A model generated the notes under the pieces. That model saw only the letters and a list, made by a program, of their open reading frames with translations, had not been told where the DNA came from and made no database searches. A stretch of DNA of 64,000 nucleotides, from contig NZ_JAJERB010000005.1 of assembly GCF_020685205.1 (NCBI RefSeq), positions 248,001 to 312,000 on the forward strand. Direction: 5' to 3'. The first letter of the stretch is position 1. Each line of letters starts with the position of its first letter. Both the position numbers and the translations under genes were made by a program. This DNA comes from Hymenobacter translucens (GTDB lineage Bacteria; Bacteroidota; Bacteroidia; Cytophagales; Hymenobacteraceae). This document shows positions 49,684 to 59,583 of this stretch, piece after piece.

Positions 49684-52437
49684 ATGAAAAAAACTTTACT
49701 GGGCCTGTTGCTCTGGATGGGCAGCACCGTGGCCGCCTTCTCACAGGCTTTTGTCGATTCTCACCTGCAGTCGGCCCTGACCGGACCTGCCGCCGTACAC
49801 CAGGTAGTGGTAACATTCCAAGGAAACGGCGCGCCCTCAGCGGCGAATCTGGGCTTGCTTCAGCGCCTGGGAATCGTACATGGCCGCACGATGAACGCCC
49901 TGCCCATAGCCGGTGTACTGGCCACTGCGGCCCAGATCGACCAGCTGGCTGCCGACCCGAGCGTGGTTTCCGTGTACCTGAACCGCTCCCTGCAGCGGGA
50001 TAACGACGGCGCCACGGCGCTCACCGGCGCCCAGCGCGTGCGACTGGAGCCCCTGTTCACCCAGCGCAATGGCGGCCTGCCGGTATCGGGCAAAGGCATC
50101 GGGGTGCTCATCAACGACAGCGGCGTGGATGGAACCCACCCCGACATGAAGCTGGGCCAGAACCTGAAGCAGAACGTCTTGGGCACCACCAACCTGAACG
50201 CCCAGGACCCGATGCTGCCCATCACGTACGTCGAGAACGTCCCTAACACCGACCAGACCGGGGGCCACGGCACCCACGTAGCCGGCATTGTAGGCGCTAC
50301 GGGCGCTGCTTCGAACGGTAAGCATGCCGGCGTTGCTCCCGGCGCCGACCTTATCGGTTACGGCACCGGCGCGGGCCTGTTTATTCTGGACGTAGTCGGC
50401 GCGTTCGACTATGCCCTGGTACACCAGTTCCAGTACAACATCCGCGTTATCACCAACTCGTTCGGTACGACCAGCGACATTTCCACCGACGTAAACCCGG
50501 CTGACCCGATTACCATTGCCACCAAGCGCTGCGTGGACCGCAACATGGTAGTCGTCTTCTCGGCCGGCAACTCGGGCGCCGGCTCCGGCACCATCACCGG
50601 CAACTACAAAAAGGCGCCCTGGATTATCTGCGTCGCCAACTCCGACAAGGCCGGCGTGCTAGCTCCCTCCTCTTCCCGCGGCCGCAAAGGCGTGAACGGC
50701 ACCGTAACCATCGATGGCCAGACCTTTCCCTGGCGCGACGAGCCGACGGTAGCGGCTCCCGGCACCGACATCGTATCGACCCGCACCCTTTCGCCGGTGG
50801 GCGTGCTGAGCACCCAGCAGGACGCCGAAACCATCGAACCCGCTCACCTGCCCTACTACACTACCCTGACGGGAACCTCGATGGCCGCTCCCCACGTGGC
50901 CGGCATCGTGGCCCTGATGCTGGATGCCAACCCCAACCTGACGCCAGCCGAGGTGAAGTCGATTCTGGAGCAGACTGCCACCAACCTGCCCAACCGCGAG
51001 TCGTGGGAAGCCGGCCGGGGCATGGCCAATGCCTACGCGGCCGTCGACCGCGCCTACCGCCTAGCCGGCTACGGCCCCACAGTGAACGCTACCCGTACCT
51101 TCTTCAGCAACGTGAACACGAGCGTCAGCAACACGCCCTTCACCATCAGCTTCAACCCCGTTACGACGGCCACCAACAGCCGCACCTTTACGGTAGCTCC
51201 CGGCACGTCGTCGCTGGAAGTAAGCTGCAAGGTTTCGGGCCTGCTGGGTGAAACCGGCAACCCCGTGAACCTGGTGCTACTCTCGCCTACCGGTAAGCGC
51301 TACGCTTCGGGCATCTCGGTGCTGTTTGCCCTGAGCCCCGGCCGGGCCGTAGCAGTAGCCGGTCCCGAGGCCGGCACCTGGACGGTGCGCCTCGACGGCC
51401 TGCAGGGAGCAGCTCTGCCCGAGACCGTAAACGGCACTATCTCCCTGAACCAGGCGCTGGGCTCCACCGGCCTGAACGACGTAGCCACGCACCCGGCCAA
51501 GGCATCCATCGAAATGGCCATCGGCAAGCGCCTCATGGATGGTCTGGCCAACGGCTTCAAGCCCGACCAGAACCTGACCCGCCTGCAACTGGCCGACTAT
51601 CTGCTGATGGGCCAGGCCATCCGTCAGTTCCTGCCGGTGGATGGCTCCACGCAGTTCAGCGACCTGAGCGCCGCTGAGCAGCTGCTGGGCTCGTCGGTGA
51701 CGGCCCGGGGCGCGGCCCTGCGTGACCGTTACCACGTTCAGAATGGCGTCATGCTGCCCGTAGCACCCGGCTCGTTCGGGCCCAGCCAGGCCGTGACCCG
51801 CGCCAGCCTGGCGTATTCGCTGGTGCAGAGCCTGGGCTTGCAGAACAAAGCCCAGCAGAGCTCGGGCCAGGTGACCGTGGAAGTAAACGGACAGCGCCTG
51901 CCCATTGAGGATGCTGCCCAGATCCCGGCCGGTCTGGCCGGCTACGTGCAGGTGGCTCTTGATATGAACATCATCAACGCCTACTACAGCCTGACGCAGG
52001 GGCCCCTGGATTTGACTCCGACGCTGCACGCCACCTTCAAGCCCAATCAGGCCGTGAAGCGCGCCGACTTCGCCGTGATTGTCACCCGCACCCACGACCA
52101 GTGGAATACCGCTCCGGTGGATGCCGCCCGCTCGACTTCGACCAGCCAGACCGCCGGCATGAGTGCCAGCCGCTCGGCCGAAACCGTGGCCGCCGTAACG
52201 CCCAACCCGTTTGCCGAGCGCGCCACGCTGACGTACTACCTCGACCAGCCCGGCCGCGTGCAGATAGAGCTCTATGACATGATGGGCCGCAAGGTGCAGT
52301 CGGTAACTGAGGCGGCGCAGACGGCCGGCTTCCACGAGCAGACCCTGGAAGGCGCCAAGCTGCCGGCCGGTACCTACCTGTTCAAGCTGTACGCCGACCA
52401 TAAAACCCAGACCGGACGGGTAGTCATCACCCACTAA
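49684..52437 (+). CDS. Secreted S8 (subtilisin-like) serine protease with SLH-like repeats and T9SS sorting domain
   Basis: 917 residues. Signal peptide to AFSQ (about 21), an I9-like propeptide region (VVVTFQGNGAPS to VVSVYLNR), then the catalytic domain with Asp145 (LINDSGVDG), His195 (GGHGTHVAG) and Ser399 (GTSMAAPHVAG). A proprotein-convertase-like beta-domain follows (TVAPGTSSLEVSCKVSG). Residues about 600-820 hold SLH-like repeats (ASIEMAIGKRLMDGLANGFK, VQVALDMNIINAYY). The end is a type A T9SS sorting domain (VTPNPFAERATLTYYLDQPG to GTYLFKLYADHKTQTGRVVI). It is expected to be exported through T9SS to the cell surface or medium. Confidence 0.93.
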   Translation: MKKTLLGLLLWMGSTVAAFSQAFVDSHLQSALTGPAAVHQVVVTFQGNGAPSAANLGLLQRLGIVHGRTMNALPIAGVLATAAQIDQLAADPSVVSVYLNRSLQRDNDGATALTGAQRVRLEPLFTQRNGGLPVSGKGIGVLINDSGVDGTHPDMKLGQNLKQNVLGTTNLNAQDPMLPITYVENVPNTDQTGGHGTHVAGIVGATGAASNGKHAGVAPGADLIGYGTGAGLFILDVVGAFDYALVHQFQYNIRVITNSFGTTSDISTDVNPADPITIATKRCVDRNMVVVFSAGNSGAGSGTITGNYKKAPWIICVANSDKAGVLAPSSSRGRKGVNGTVTIDGQTFPWRDEPTVAAPGTDIVSTRTLSPVGVLSTQQDAETIEPAHLPYYTTLTGTSMAAPHVAGIVALMLDANPNLTPAEVKSILEQTATNLPNRESWEAGRGMANAYAAVDRAYRLAGYGPTVNATRTFFSNVNTSVSNTPFTISFNPVTTATNSRTFTVAPGTSSLEVSCKVSGLLGETGNPVNLVLLSPTGKRYASGISVLFALSPGRAVAVAGPEAGTWTVRLDGLQGAALPETVNGTISLNQALGSTGLNDVATHPAKASIEMAIGKRLMDGLANGFKPDQNLTRLQLADYLLMGQAIRQFLPVDGSTQFSDLSAAEQLLGSSVTARGAALRDRYHVQNGVMLPVAPGSFGPSQAVTRASLAYSLVQSLGLQNKAQQSSGQVTVEVNGQRLPIEDAAQIPAGLAGYVQVALDMNIINAYYSLTQGPLDLTPTLHATFKPNQAVKRADFAVIVTRTHDQWNTAPVDAARSTSTSQTAGMSASRSAETVAAVTPNPFAERATLTYYLDQPGRVQIELYDMMGRKVQSVTEAAQTAGFHEQTLEGAKLPAGTYLFKLYADHKTQTGRVVITH

Positions 52438-52458
52438 GCCGTCACCGGTTTAAACACG

Positions 52459-52491
52459 AAAAAGCCTGGCTCGGTGAGTCAGGCTTTTTTG
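52459..52491 (+). terminator. Terminator of the S8 protease gene
   Basis: AAAAAGCCTG and CAGGCTTTTT with an inner CTC/GAG pairing and loop GGT. Confidence 0.88.
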
Positions 52492-52685
52492 CGCGTGTCC
52501 CGTTCAGCCTTTGGGGCCGACGGTAGTTCCGATGGCTGGGTTCAACCAGCCGGCAGCTGGCACCCTGATCGGGTTGAGGGGCCACGCAAGGGCTCAAAAA
52601 GTTGTACTGCTTCCTGCCGCTGCCGGTGTTACCTTTCAAGCGCGGTAGTATGCCGTCCTTTCCGCTTCACTTTTCCTTCTCACCC

Positions 52686-55151
52686 ATGAAAAAACTCCTT
52701 CTTTCCGCTACGCTGCTGCTTGCCACGGTAGCCGCGTCCCGGGCCCAGGATTTCAAATACCAGACGCCGCCCAAGGCTCTTCAGGACCTGCTGCTGGCCC
52801 CGCCCACGCCCCGGGTTAGCTTGTCGTCCGACGGCCGCGTGATGGCCCTGCTGCAGGTCCAGGATTTCCCCACCGTGGCCGAGCTGGCCGCGCCCGAGCT
52901 GCGGCTGGCCGGGCTGCGCTTCAACCCCCGCACCAACGGGCAGAGCCGCGTGAGCTATGCGGTGGGCATCAAGCTGAAAACCCTGCCGAACGGCGCTGAG
53001 ACCGAGGTAAAAGGGTTGCCCGCCCAGGCGCGCATCAGCAGCGTGAGCTGGTCGCCCGACAATAAAACCATGGCGTTTGCCCTCACCACGCCCGGCACCG
53101 GTACCGACGGCCGCGTGGAGCTGTGGGTGGCCGACGTGGCCGGGGCTACCGCCCGCCGCCTGCTGGTCACGCCGCTCAACGACGCGTTCGGCAACGCCTT
53201 TGAGTGGGTGTCGGACAACAAGACCATCCTGGCCCGGGTTGTGCCGGCCGGCCGGGGCGCTGCCCCCTCGGCCGATGCCGCTCCTACCGGCCCGGCTGTG
53301 CAGGAAAGCGGCGGCGGCAAAAAGACGGCGGCTCCCACCTATCAGGATCTGCTGAAAAGTCCGACCGACGAGCGGCTGTTCGACCACTACGCTACCTCCC
53401 AGCTGGTGAAGGTAAACGTGGCCGATGGGGTGGCCCAGCCCCTGGGTCAGCCCGGCGTTATTCAAACGGCCTCGCCTTCACCCGATGGCCGGTACGTGCT
53501 GGTACGCACCCGCCACCGCCCGTATTCCTACACGCTGCCCATCACCCGGTTTCCGCAGCGTATCGACGTGCTGGACCTGACGAGCGGCTCCGTTGTAAAA
53601 ACCGTGGCCGACCTGCCGTTGGCGGATGCCGTGCCCATCGGGGCCGACGCCGCACCCACCGGCCCGCGCAACCACGCCTGGCGGTCCGACGTGCCGGCCA
53701 CCATCTACTACGTGGAAGCCCAGGACGGCGGCAACCCTAAAACGAAAGCCGACATCCGCGACAAGCTGTTCACCCTAGAAGCGCCCTTTAGCGGGGCGGC
53801 CCAGGAGCTGGCGGCTCTTCCGCTCCGCTTTGGTGGCCTGAGCTGGGGCAACAACCAGCTGGCCCTCGTTGATGGCTACCGCTGGGCCGACCGGCACCAG
53901 ACCACCTGGCAGCTGAATCCCGGCAAGGCCGGCGCTCCTCTTGCCGTGCTGTTCGATGGCTCGTCGGAAGACAAGTACAAGGACCCCGGCACACCCTACG
54001 AGCACCGCAACGCCCAAGGCAAACTGGTGCTGCTGACCGGCGGGGCCAATAATCAGAGCATCTACCTGCTGGGCAACGGCGCCTCGCCCGAGGGCGACCG
54101 GCCGTTTGTGGATGAGCTCGACCTGCGCACAAAGAAAACCATCCGCTGGTGGCGTTCGGAAGGGCAGGTTTACGAAGTGCCCATAGCCATTCTCGACGCC
54201 AGCGGCAAGAAGCGCCAGCTGCTGACCCGCCGCGAGTCGCTCACCCAGTCCCCGAACTATTACCTGCGCGACGCCGCCAAAAAGGACAAGCTGACGGCCG
54301 TAACCAAGTTCCCGAACCCCTACGCCGCCTTCGGCGGCAGCTTCCCCAAGCAGGTGCTCAAGTACAAGCGCGCCGACGGCGTGGAGCTGACGGCCAACCT
54401 CTACCTGCCCCCAAACTACAAGAAAACCGACGGCCCGCTGCCCACGCTCATGTCGGCTTACCCGCTGGAGTTCAAGGACAAAAGCACGGCCGGGCAGGTG
54501 AGCGGCTCGCCCTATACCTTCACGCGTCTGGGCGGCGGCTCCCCGGTGTTCTGGGTTACCCAGGGCTACGCGGTCCTGGAGAATGTCAGCGTGCCGATTG
54601 TGGGCGAAGGTAGCAAGGACCCGAACGACACCTACATCGAGCAGCTAGTGAGCAGCGCCAAAGCGGCCATCGACGAGGGCGCCCGCCTGGGCGTGGTCGA
54701 CCCCGAGCGCGTGGGCGTGATGGGCCACAGCTACGGCGCCTTTATGACCGCCAACCTGCTGACGCACTCCAACCTGTTCAAGGCCGGCATTGCCCGCAGC
54801 GGCGCCTACAACCGCACCCTCACGCCCTACGGCTTTCAGGGCGAGGAGCGCAACTACTGGCAGGCCCGGGACGTGTATAACGCCATGTCGCCGTTCAACT
54901 ATGCCGACAAGATCAAGACCCCGATTCTGCTCATTCACGGCGAAGCCGACAACAACACCGGCACCTACCCCATCCAGAGCGAGCGGTACTTTGCCGCGCT
55001 GAAAGGCCAGGGCGCCACGGCCCGCTACGTGGTGCTGCCCGCCGAAGCCCACGGCTACGCCGCCCGCGAAAACATGCTCCATGTGCTGTGGGAGACAAAC
55101 GCCTGGCTGGAAAAGTACGTGAAGGCTCCGGCCTCCCAGCCGGCCAAGTAG
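52686..55151 (+). CDS. Secreted S9 family peptidase (prolyl oligopeptidase / glutamyl endopeptidase type)
   Basis: 821 residues. Signal peptide MKKLLLSATLLLATVAASRAQ, which fixes the start at 52686. Residues about 40-570 form a beta-propeller with WD-like blades (SSVSWSPDNKTMAFALTTPG, ASPSPDGRYVLVR). The alpha/beta-hydrolase domain has the nucleophile in GVMGHSYGAFMTANLLTHS, the Asp in HGEADNNTGT and the His in EAHGYAARENML. The architecture matches S9D-like glutamyl peptidases. It probably cleaves peptides in the periplasm. Near-consensus TACCTTTC lies at 52630-52637. Its neighbour is also an exported protease, but each has its own terminator. Confidence 0.92.
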   Translation: MKKLLLSATLLLATVAASRAQDFKYQTPPKALQDLLLAPPTPRVSLSSDGRVMALLQVQDFPTVAELAAPELRLAGLRFNPRTNGQSRVSYAVGIKLKTLPNGAETEVKGLPAQARISSVSWSPDNKTMAFALTTPGTGTDGRVELWVADVAGATARRLLVTPLNDAFGNAFEWVSDNKTILARVVPAGRGAAPSADAAPTGPAVQESGGGKKTAAPTYQDLLKSPTDERLFDHYATSQLVKVNVADGVAQPLGQPGVIQTASPSPDGRYVLVRTRHRPYSYTLPITRFPQRIDVLDLTSGSVVKTVADLPLADAVPIGADAAPTGPRNHAWRSDVPATIYYVEAQDGGNPKTKADIRDKLFTLEAPFSGAAQELAALPLRFGGLSWGNNQLALVDGYRWADRHQTTWQLNPGKAGAPLAVLFDGSSEDKYKDPGTPYEHRNAQGKLVLLTGGANNQSIYLLGNGASPEGDRPFVDELDLRTKKTIRWWRSEGQVYEVPIAILDASGKKRQLLTRRESLTQSPNYYLRDAAKKDKLTAVTKFPNPYAAFGGSFPKQVLKYKRADGVELTANLYLPPNYKKTDGPLPTLMSAYPLEFKDKSTAGQVSGSPYTFTRLGGGSPVFWVTQGYAVLENVSVPIVGEGSKDPNDTYIEQLVSSAKAAIDEGARLGVVDPERVGVMGHSYGAFMTANLLTHSNLFKAGIARSGAYNRTLTPYGFQGEERNYWQARDVYNAMSPFNYADKIKTPILLIHGEADNNTGTYPIQSERYFAALKGQGATARYVVLPAEAHGYAARENMLHVLWETNAWLEKYVKAPASQPAK

Positions 55152-55194
55152 CCCGACCACGGCTCGGCCCTGCTCCGGAACCGGTACTACTCGT

Positions 55195-55230
55195 AAAAGC
55201 CCGGCCTACCAGATGGTAGGCCGGGCTTTT
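55195..55230. terminator. Bidirectional terminator
   Basis: AAAAGCCCGGCCTACC and GGTAGGCCGGGCTTTT, 16 bp perfect, loop AGAT. Shared by the S9 peptidase and copA-type genes. Confidence 0.92.
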
Positions 55231-55264
55231 CTGGTTTCAGGAGCAGGTTACGTCTACGGGCCTC

Positions 55265-57532
55265 CTAGCGGGGAGCAAAGCCGCGCAGGCGCAGGGAGTT
55301 GGTCAGCACCGAGACCGAGCTCAGGGCCATGGCTGCCGCCGCCAGCATGGGCGAAAGCAGCACGCCGAAGAACGGATAGAGCAGGCCGGCCGCCACCGGA
55401 ATACCGAGCGTGTTGTAGATAAAGGCAAAAAACAGGTTCTGGCGGATGGTGCGCAGCGTCTGGCGCGACAATTCAATGGCCGTGACAACGCCGCGCAGGT
55501 CGGAGCGCATGAGGGTGATGCCGGCGGCTTCCATGGCCACGTCGGTGCCGGCGCCCATGGCCAAACCAACGTCGGCGCGGGCCAGGGCGGGCGCATCGTT
55601 GATACCGTCGCCGACCATAGCCACGACCCGTCCCCCGGCCTGGAGTTCCTGCACCTTTTGGGCTTTATCGGAGGGCAAAACCTCGGCGAAGTAGCGGGTG
55701 ATGCCCACCTGACCAGCCACCTGTGCGGCCGTCTGTGCGTTATCACCGGTCATCATGACTACTTCGATACCCATGGCCTGCAGCTGCCGGATGGCGGCCA
55801 CGGACGTGTCGCGCACCGTGTCGGCTACCCCCAATAGGCCCACGGCCTTGCCGCCCACGGCTACGTAAAGCACGGTTCTCGCCTGACTGAGTAACTCGTC
55901 AGCGCGGGCAGAGAGGTCCGGGGAAAAGCGGATGCCTTCCTCGGAGAGCAGGCGCCGGTTGCCGATCAGCACTGATTCTCCTTCTACCCTAGCCGCCGCG
56001 CCCCGACCTTCGAGGGCCCGGAAGCTGGTAGCGGTAACCGGGCTCACGTCCCGTTCCTGGGCGTAGCGCACCACCGCTTCCGCCAGCGGGTGCTCCGACT
56101 GCCGCTCCACCGCCGCTACGAGTTGCAGCAGCCGGCTGGCGTCGTAGCCGGGCAGCACGATCAAGTCGGTGACGGTTGGCTCGCCCCGGGTGATGGTGCC
56201 GGTTTTGTCGAGCAGCACAGTGGTTACCTGACCGGCTTTTTCGAGGGCTTCGGCGTTGCGGATCAGGACCCCGTGCTCGGCGCCTTTGCCGGTACTCACC
56301 ATAATGGCGGTCGGCGTGGCGAGCCCCAGCGCGCAGGGACAGGCAATGATGAGCACCGCCACGAAGTTGACCAGCGCCAGCGGCAGGCGCGTTTCGGCCG
56401 GGGCCAGCGCAAACCATAGAATGAACGTGAGCAGCGCGATGCCGACCACGATGGGCACGAACACGGCGCTGACCTTGTCGGCCAGCCGCTGAATGGGAGC
56501 CCGGCTGCCCTGGGCATCTTCCACCAGCTTCACAATCTGGGCCAGCAGGGTATCGGCGCCTACTTTGGTGACCGTGAACCGGAACGAGCCGGTTTTATTC
56601 AGGGTGGCGCCAAACACGGGGTCGCCGGTCTTTTTCTCCACCGGCAGACTTTCGCCCGTGAGCATGGCCTCGTCCACGGCCGAGTGGCCTTCCTGGATGA
56701 TGCCGTCGGTGGCAACTTTCTCGCCGGGGCGGACCACGACCACGTCGCCGGGCTGCACCAGCTCAATGGGCACGTCGACTTCCTGGCCGTCGGGGCGCAC
56801 CACCCGGGCCGTTTTGGCCTGCAAACCCATCAGGGCCCGGATGGCGGCCGACGTACGCGTCTTGGCGCGCTGCTCCAGCACTTTCCCGAGCAGAATCAGG
56901 GCAATGATGGTGGCAGTGGTATCGTAGTAGACTTCCGGCATCAGGCCCCGGCTGGTGAAGAAACCGGGCGCTACGGTGGCCGCGAGGCTGTAGAGAAAGG
57001 CCGCGCCGGTGCCCAGGGCAATAAGCGTATCCATGGTGGCAGTGCCGTGGCGGAAGCTGTTCCAGGCCGAGCTGAAAAACTCCCGTCCGCTGTACAGGAG
57101 CACCGGCACGGTCAGCACGAGCAGGCCGTAGTTAAGCGCCTGCATGTTCACGCGCTGCATCAGGGCGGGCCAGAGCATCAGCATACTCAGGGGCATGATG
57201 AGGAAAGCCAGCCCGGCCGCCACCCAGAAGCGGCGCTTCAGCTGCTGATAAGCCACGGCTTTTTGCCGGTCGATTTCGGCGCTGCGCTCAGCGGCAGAGG
57301 TATCGGGGGCACGCTCCACCACGCCGTAGCCGGCCTGCACCACGGCATCCTTGAGAGCAGCCGGCGTCGCCAGCTCGGGCAGGTAGTCGATGGTGGCTTT
57401 CTCGGTGGCGTAGTTGACCACGGCCCGCTGCACGCCAGGGGTACGGGTCAGGGACTTTTGCACGAAGGCGGCGCAGGATGCGCAGGTCATGCCTTCGATA
57501 TCAAGCGTTTCGGTTTTAACAGACGGTTCCAT
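55265..57532 (-). CDS. copA: Copper-translocating P1B-type ATPase
   Basis: 755 residues. One N-terminal heavy-metal domain with GMTCASC (Cys17, Cys20), eight membrane segments, TGES (actuator), the metal-site motif CPC in [12 protein letters not shown], phosphorylation site DKTGT, the HP motif in [10 protein letters not shown] and [12 protein letters not shown]. The CPC plus C-terminal NSLRLRGF pattern fits P1B-1 ATPases that export Cu(I). Inner membrane. Divergent from the efflux cluster on the right. No regulator gene is adjacent. Confidence 0.95.
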   Translation of the reverse strand: MEPSVKTETLDIEGMTCASCAAFVQKSLTRTPGVQRAVVNYATEKATIDYLPELATPAALKDAVVQAGYGVVERAPDTSAAERSAEIDRQKAVAYQQLKRRFWVAAGLAFLIMPLSMLMLWPALMQRVNMQALNYGLLVLTVPVLLYSGREFFSSAWNSFRHGTATMDTLIALGTGAAFLYSLAATVAPGFFTSRGLMPEVYYDTTATIIALILLGKVLEQRAKTRTSAAIRALMGLQAKTARVVRPDGQEVDVPIELVQPGDVVVVRPGEKVATDGIIQEGHSAVDEAMLTGESLPVEKKTGDPVFGATLNKTGSFRFTVTKVGADTLLAQIVKLVEDAQGSRAPIQRLADKVSAVFVPIVVGIALLTFILWFALAPAETRLPLALVNFVAVLIIACPCALGLATPTAIMVSTGKGAEHGVLIRNAEALEKAGQVTTVLLDKTGTITRGEPTVTDLIVLPGYDASRLLQLVAAVERQSEHPLAEAVVRYAQERDVSPVTATSFRALEGRGAAARVEGESVLIGNRRLLSEEGIRFSPDLSARADELLSQARTVLYVAVGGKAVGLLGVADTVRDTSVAAIRQLQAMGIEVVMMTGDNAQTAAQVAGQVGITRYFAEVLPSDKAQKVQELQAGGRVVAMVGDGINDAPALARADVGLAMGAGTDVAMEAAGITLMRSDLRGVVTAIELSRQTLRTIRQNLFFAFIYNTLGIPVAAGLLYPFFGVLLSPMLAAAAMALSSVSVLTNSLRLRGFAPR

Positions 57533-57899
57533 AGTTGATCAGCGTAGCAGGTGCGGCCGGCCGAAAAACCGGCTTTGGTAGTACGCTACAAAGGAACGGC
57601 CCGTATCAGGCAGCGGCGGTACGAAATCCTTGCTCAGAGTTGCATAATTTTCACCTTACGCCGGCTCTTTCCAGGAGCCAGCTGCTTTTCTGCGGCATAC
57701 GCAGAGACCAGAGGAAGGCCGGCACTTACATAATCCTGCTCCCGGGTTGCATAATTTGGCCGCCCGTAGTGGTCAGGGTCCGCAGGATAAGGCCGCAGGC
57801 GTCCCGCAATGGATGATTGGCCGCGGGCATCGACCCAGGGGAACCCTTTGTCAGCAAATGCAGTAATCAGGCTGGCCTTTCCGTATCGGGAAAGACCTC
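57533..57899. other. Divergent control region of the metal-efflux genes
   Basis: 367 bases without a gene between copA and the Cys-rich gene. Two copies of GTTGCATAATTT (57639-57650 and 57746-57757) and a related TTACATAATCC between them suggest binding sites of a shared metal-responsive regulator. No small frame is convincing. Confidence 0.5.
57639..57757. promoter_or_regulatory. Two direct GTTGCATAATTT repeats, 107 bp apart
   Basis: Exact 12-base repeats at 57639-57650 and 57746-57757 in the divergent control region; the first could also act as a promoter (TAATTTTC). Confidence 0.5.
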
Positions 57900-57907
57900 T
57901 AGTTTTG
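57900..57907 (+). promoter_or_regulatory. -7 element of the efflux cluster
   Basis: TAGTTTTG is a perfect TAnnTTTG about 20 bases before the ATG at 57927. Confidence 0.65.
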
Positions 57908-57926
57908 CGGGTACTTTCTGCTGCTC

Positions 57927-58400
57927 ATGTTCCGTAGCCTGTTCCTTTTCCGACGCTTGCTGGCGACCTCCTTTCTGGTGGTCTTCGTCAACGTGTTCGT
58001 GGGCCAGTGCTACTGCGCCAGCCTGAGCGCCCCGAAAGCTCCGGCCACCAAGACGAGGGCCGTTGCGGCTCCGGCGCCGATGAAGCCCGGTCACGCCTGC
58101 TGCCGGAAGGCGGCGGAGCGCAGGGACCAGGCCAGCCGGAAAGCCCAGCACCAGAAGCACGCCGGCGCTGACGGCTGCTGCCGGCAGAAGTCGGCCACGC
58201 TCCTGGCTTCGCTGAGCTCCGAGGCCACCAAGCAGCTGCTGAGTCCGGCCCCGGCCGTGCTGCCGGCTACCCCCGATTTTCATTTCCCGGCCGCGCCCGT
58301 CAAGTGGGACCCGACCGTGGCCGTGCGCCTGGTGCCGCCCCAGCACCTGCCGCCCAAGATTCCGGACATCCGCATCTTTCTGCAGTCCCTGACGGTCTGA
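57927..58400 (+). CDS. Cys-rich small protein of metal-resistance loci (HYC_CC_PP-like)
   Basis: 157 residues. One N-terminal membrane or signal segment (FRRLLATSFLVVFVNVFVG), then QCYC, HACCRK, DGCCRQK and a C-terminal PPQHLPPKIPDIRIFLQSL. This order of a xYC pair, CC pairs and Pro-Pro near the end matches small proteins that accompany Bacteroidota heavy-metal efflux genes (HYC_CC_PP type, here with Cys for His). Probably binds Cu or Zn in the periplasm; inference from residues and context. First gene of the cluster with a perfect -7 element. Confidence 0.68.
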   Translation: MFRSLFLFRRLLATSFLVVFVNVFVGQCYCASLSAPKAPATKTRAVAAPAPMKPGHACCRKAAERRDQASRKAQHQKHAGADGCCRQKSATLLASLSSEATKQLLSPAPAVLPATPDFHFPAAPVKWDPTVAVRLVPPQHLPPKIPDIRIFLQSLTV

Positions 58401-58621
58401 TTGGCCGTTTGCGCCCTGGCTCGCGCCGGTATAGCAGTGCTATGCCCGGGCGGGCCTTTTTGTTGGCGCCGCTCTGCCCCGATTTCCCTCTTTCTTCTTC
58501 GCTTTGTCCGCGGCTAGGCGCCGGACCAGTTCACGCGGCCGGGCTGCCCGACCACCAGTCGCTACCAAGACCCCGGCCTCTGGTCCGTGGGCCGGTTGCC
58601 TCTCCTCTAACTTCCTTTCCC

Positions 58622-59548
58622 ATGATTCGAATTTCAGCTTTTCTGCTGGCACTGACCAGCCTGCTGGCCGCTTCCGGCTGCTCTTCCGATACTCCCGCCA
58701 CCGAAACGGCCGCTACTGCGCCGGCGGAAGGAGCCGCCCATGCCGGCGGACACATCTACTCCTGCCCAATGCACCCCGAGGTCACCAGCACGAAAGAGGG
58801 CGACAACTGCCCCAAGTGCGGAATGAAGCTCGAGCACACCGACGTGGTGGCCAACGGCAAAACCTACCAGATGCAGCTGGCCACCACTCCGGCCCGGCTT
58901 ACGGCCGGGCAGCCGGCCCAGCTCACCTTCACGCCCCGGGAAACCGGCAACGAACAGGCCCCGGTGCCGCTCGACGTGGTCCATGAAAAGAAGATTCACC
59001 TGATCATCGTCTCCAGGGACCTTTCGCAGTTCTACCACGAGCACCCGGAATACACCGCCGAGGGCAACTACGCCGTGCGCTACACCTTCCCCAAGGGCGG
59101 CGACTACGTGCTGTTTCAGGACTACACGCCCACCGGTTCGGGCCATCAGCTCGGCCGCCAGCCGGTAACGGTGCAGGGCCCGGCCTACACGCCCGTTAAA
59201 TTCGGGGCCGATGATATGCAGTGGAGCGGCAGTGGCTACCAGGCCACACTCTCCTTCGACAAAGCGCTGACGGTAGGCCAACTGCTGAAGATGACAATCA
59301 GCCTGAGCAAAGGCGGCCAGCCGGTTACCAACCTGGAAAACTACCTCGGCGCGCTGGGCCACGTGGTAGTTATCAGCGAAGACACCGAGGAGTACCTGCA
59401 CGTACACCCCAACGAACAGACCGACAAGGGGCCGGTTATCGGGTTCAACACCAGCTTCGAGAAGCCCGGCCGGTATCGGGTGTTTCTGCAGTTCAACCAC
59501 GGCGGACAGATTCGCACCGGCGACTTCACCATTAACGTGAAAGGCTAG
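58622..59548 (+). CDS. Lipoprotein with heavy-metal-binding domain
   Basis: 308 residues from ATG 58622. Lipobox AASGC (Cys20), then a heavy-metal-binding domain HIYSCPMHPEV with DNCPKCGMKL (about 44-70), of the type found at the N-terminus of CusB and CopA relatives. The remainder is two beta-sandwich-like parts rich in His (FYHEHPEYTAEGNYAVRYTF, YLHVHPNEQTDKGPVIGFNT), probably metal-loading surfaces. It is likely a periplasmic Cu-handling protein of the efflux cluster. Spacer to the previous gene is 221 bases. Confidence 0.82.
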   Translation: MIRISAFLLALTSLLAASGCSSDTPATETAATAPAEGAAHAGGHIYSCPMHPEVTSTKEGDNCPKCGMKLEHTDVVANGKTYQMQLATTPARLTAGQPAQLTFTPRETGNEQAPVPLDVVHEKKIHLIIVSRDLSQFYHEHPEYTAEGNYAVRYTFPKGGDYVLFQDYTPTGSGHQLGRQPVTVQGPAYTPVKFGADDMQWSGSGYQATLSFDKALTVGQLLKMTISLSKGGQPVTNLENYLGALGHVVVISEDTEEYLHVHPNEQTDKGPVIGFNTSFEKPGRYRVFLQFNHGGQIRTGDFTINVKG

Positions 59549-59583
59549 CTTCCTTTTCATCTCACTCCATTCATTGATTTCTT

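Noticed and set aside
51277..52434. 385-codon minus-strand frame
   Set aside because: Antisense to the S8 protease, no recognisable domain.
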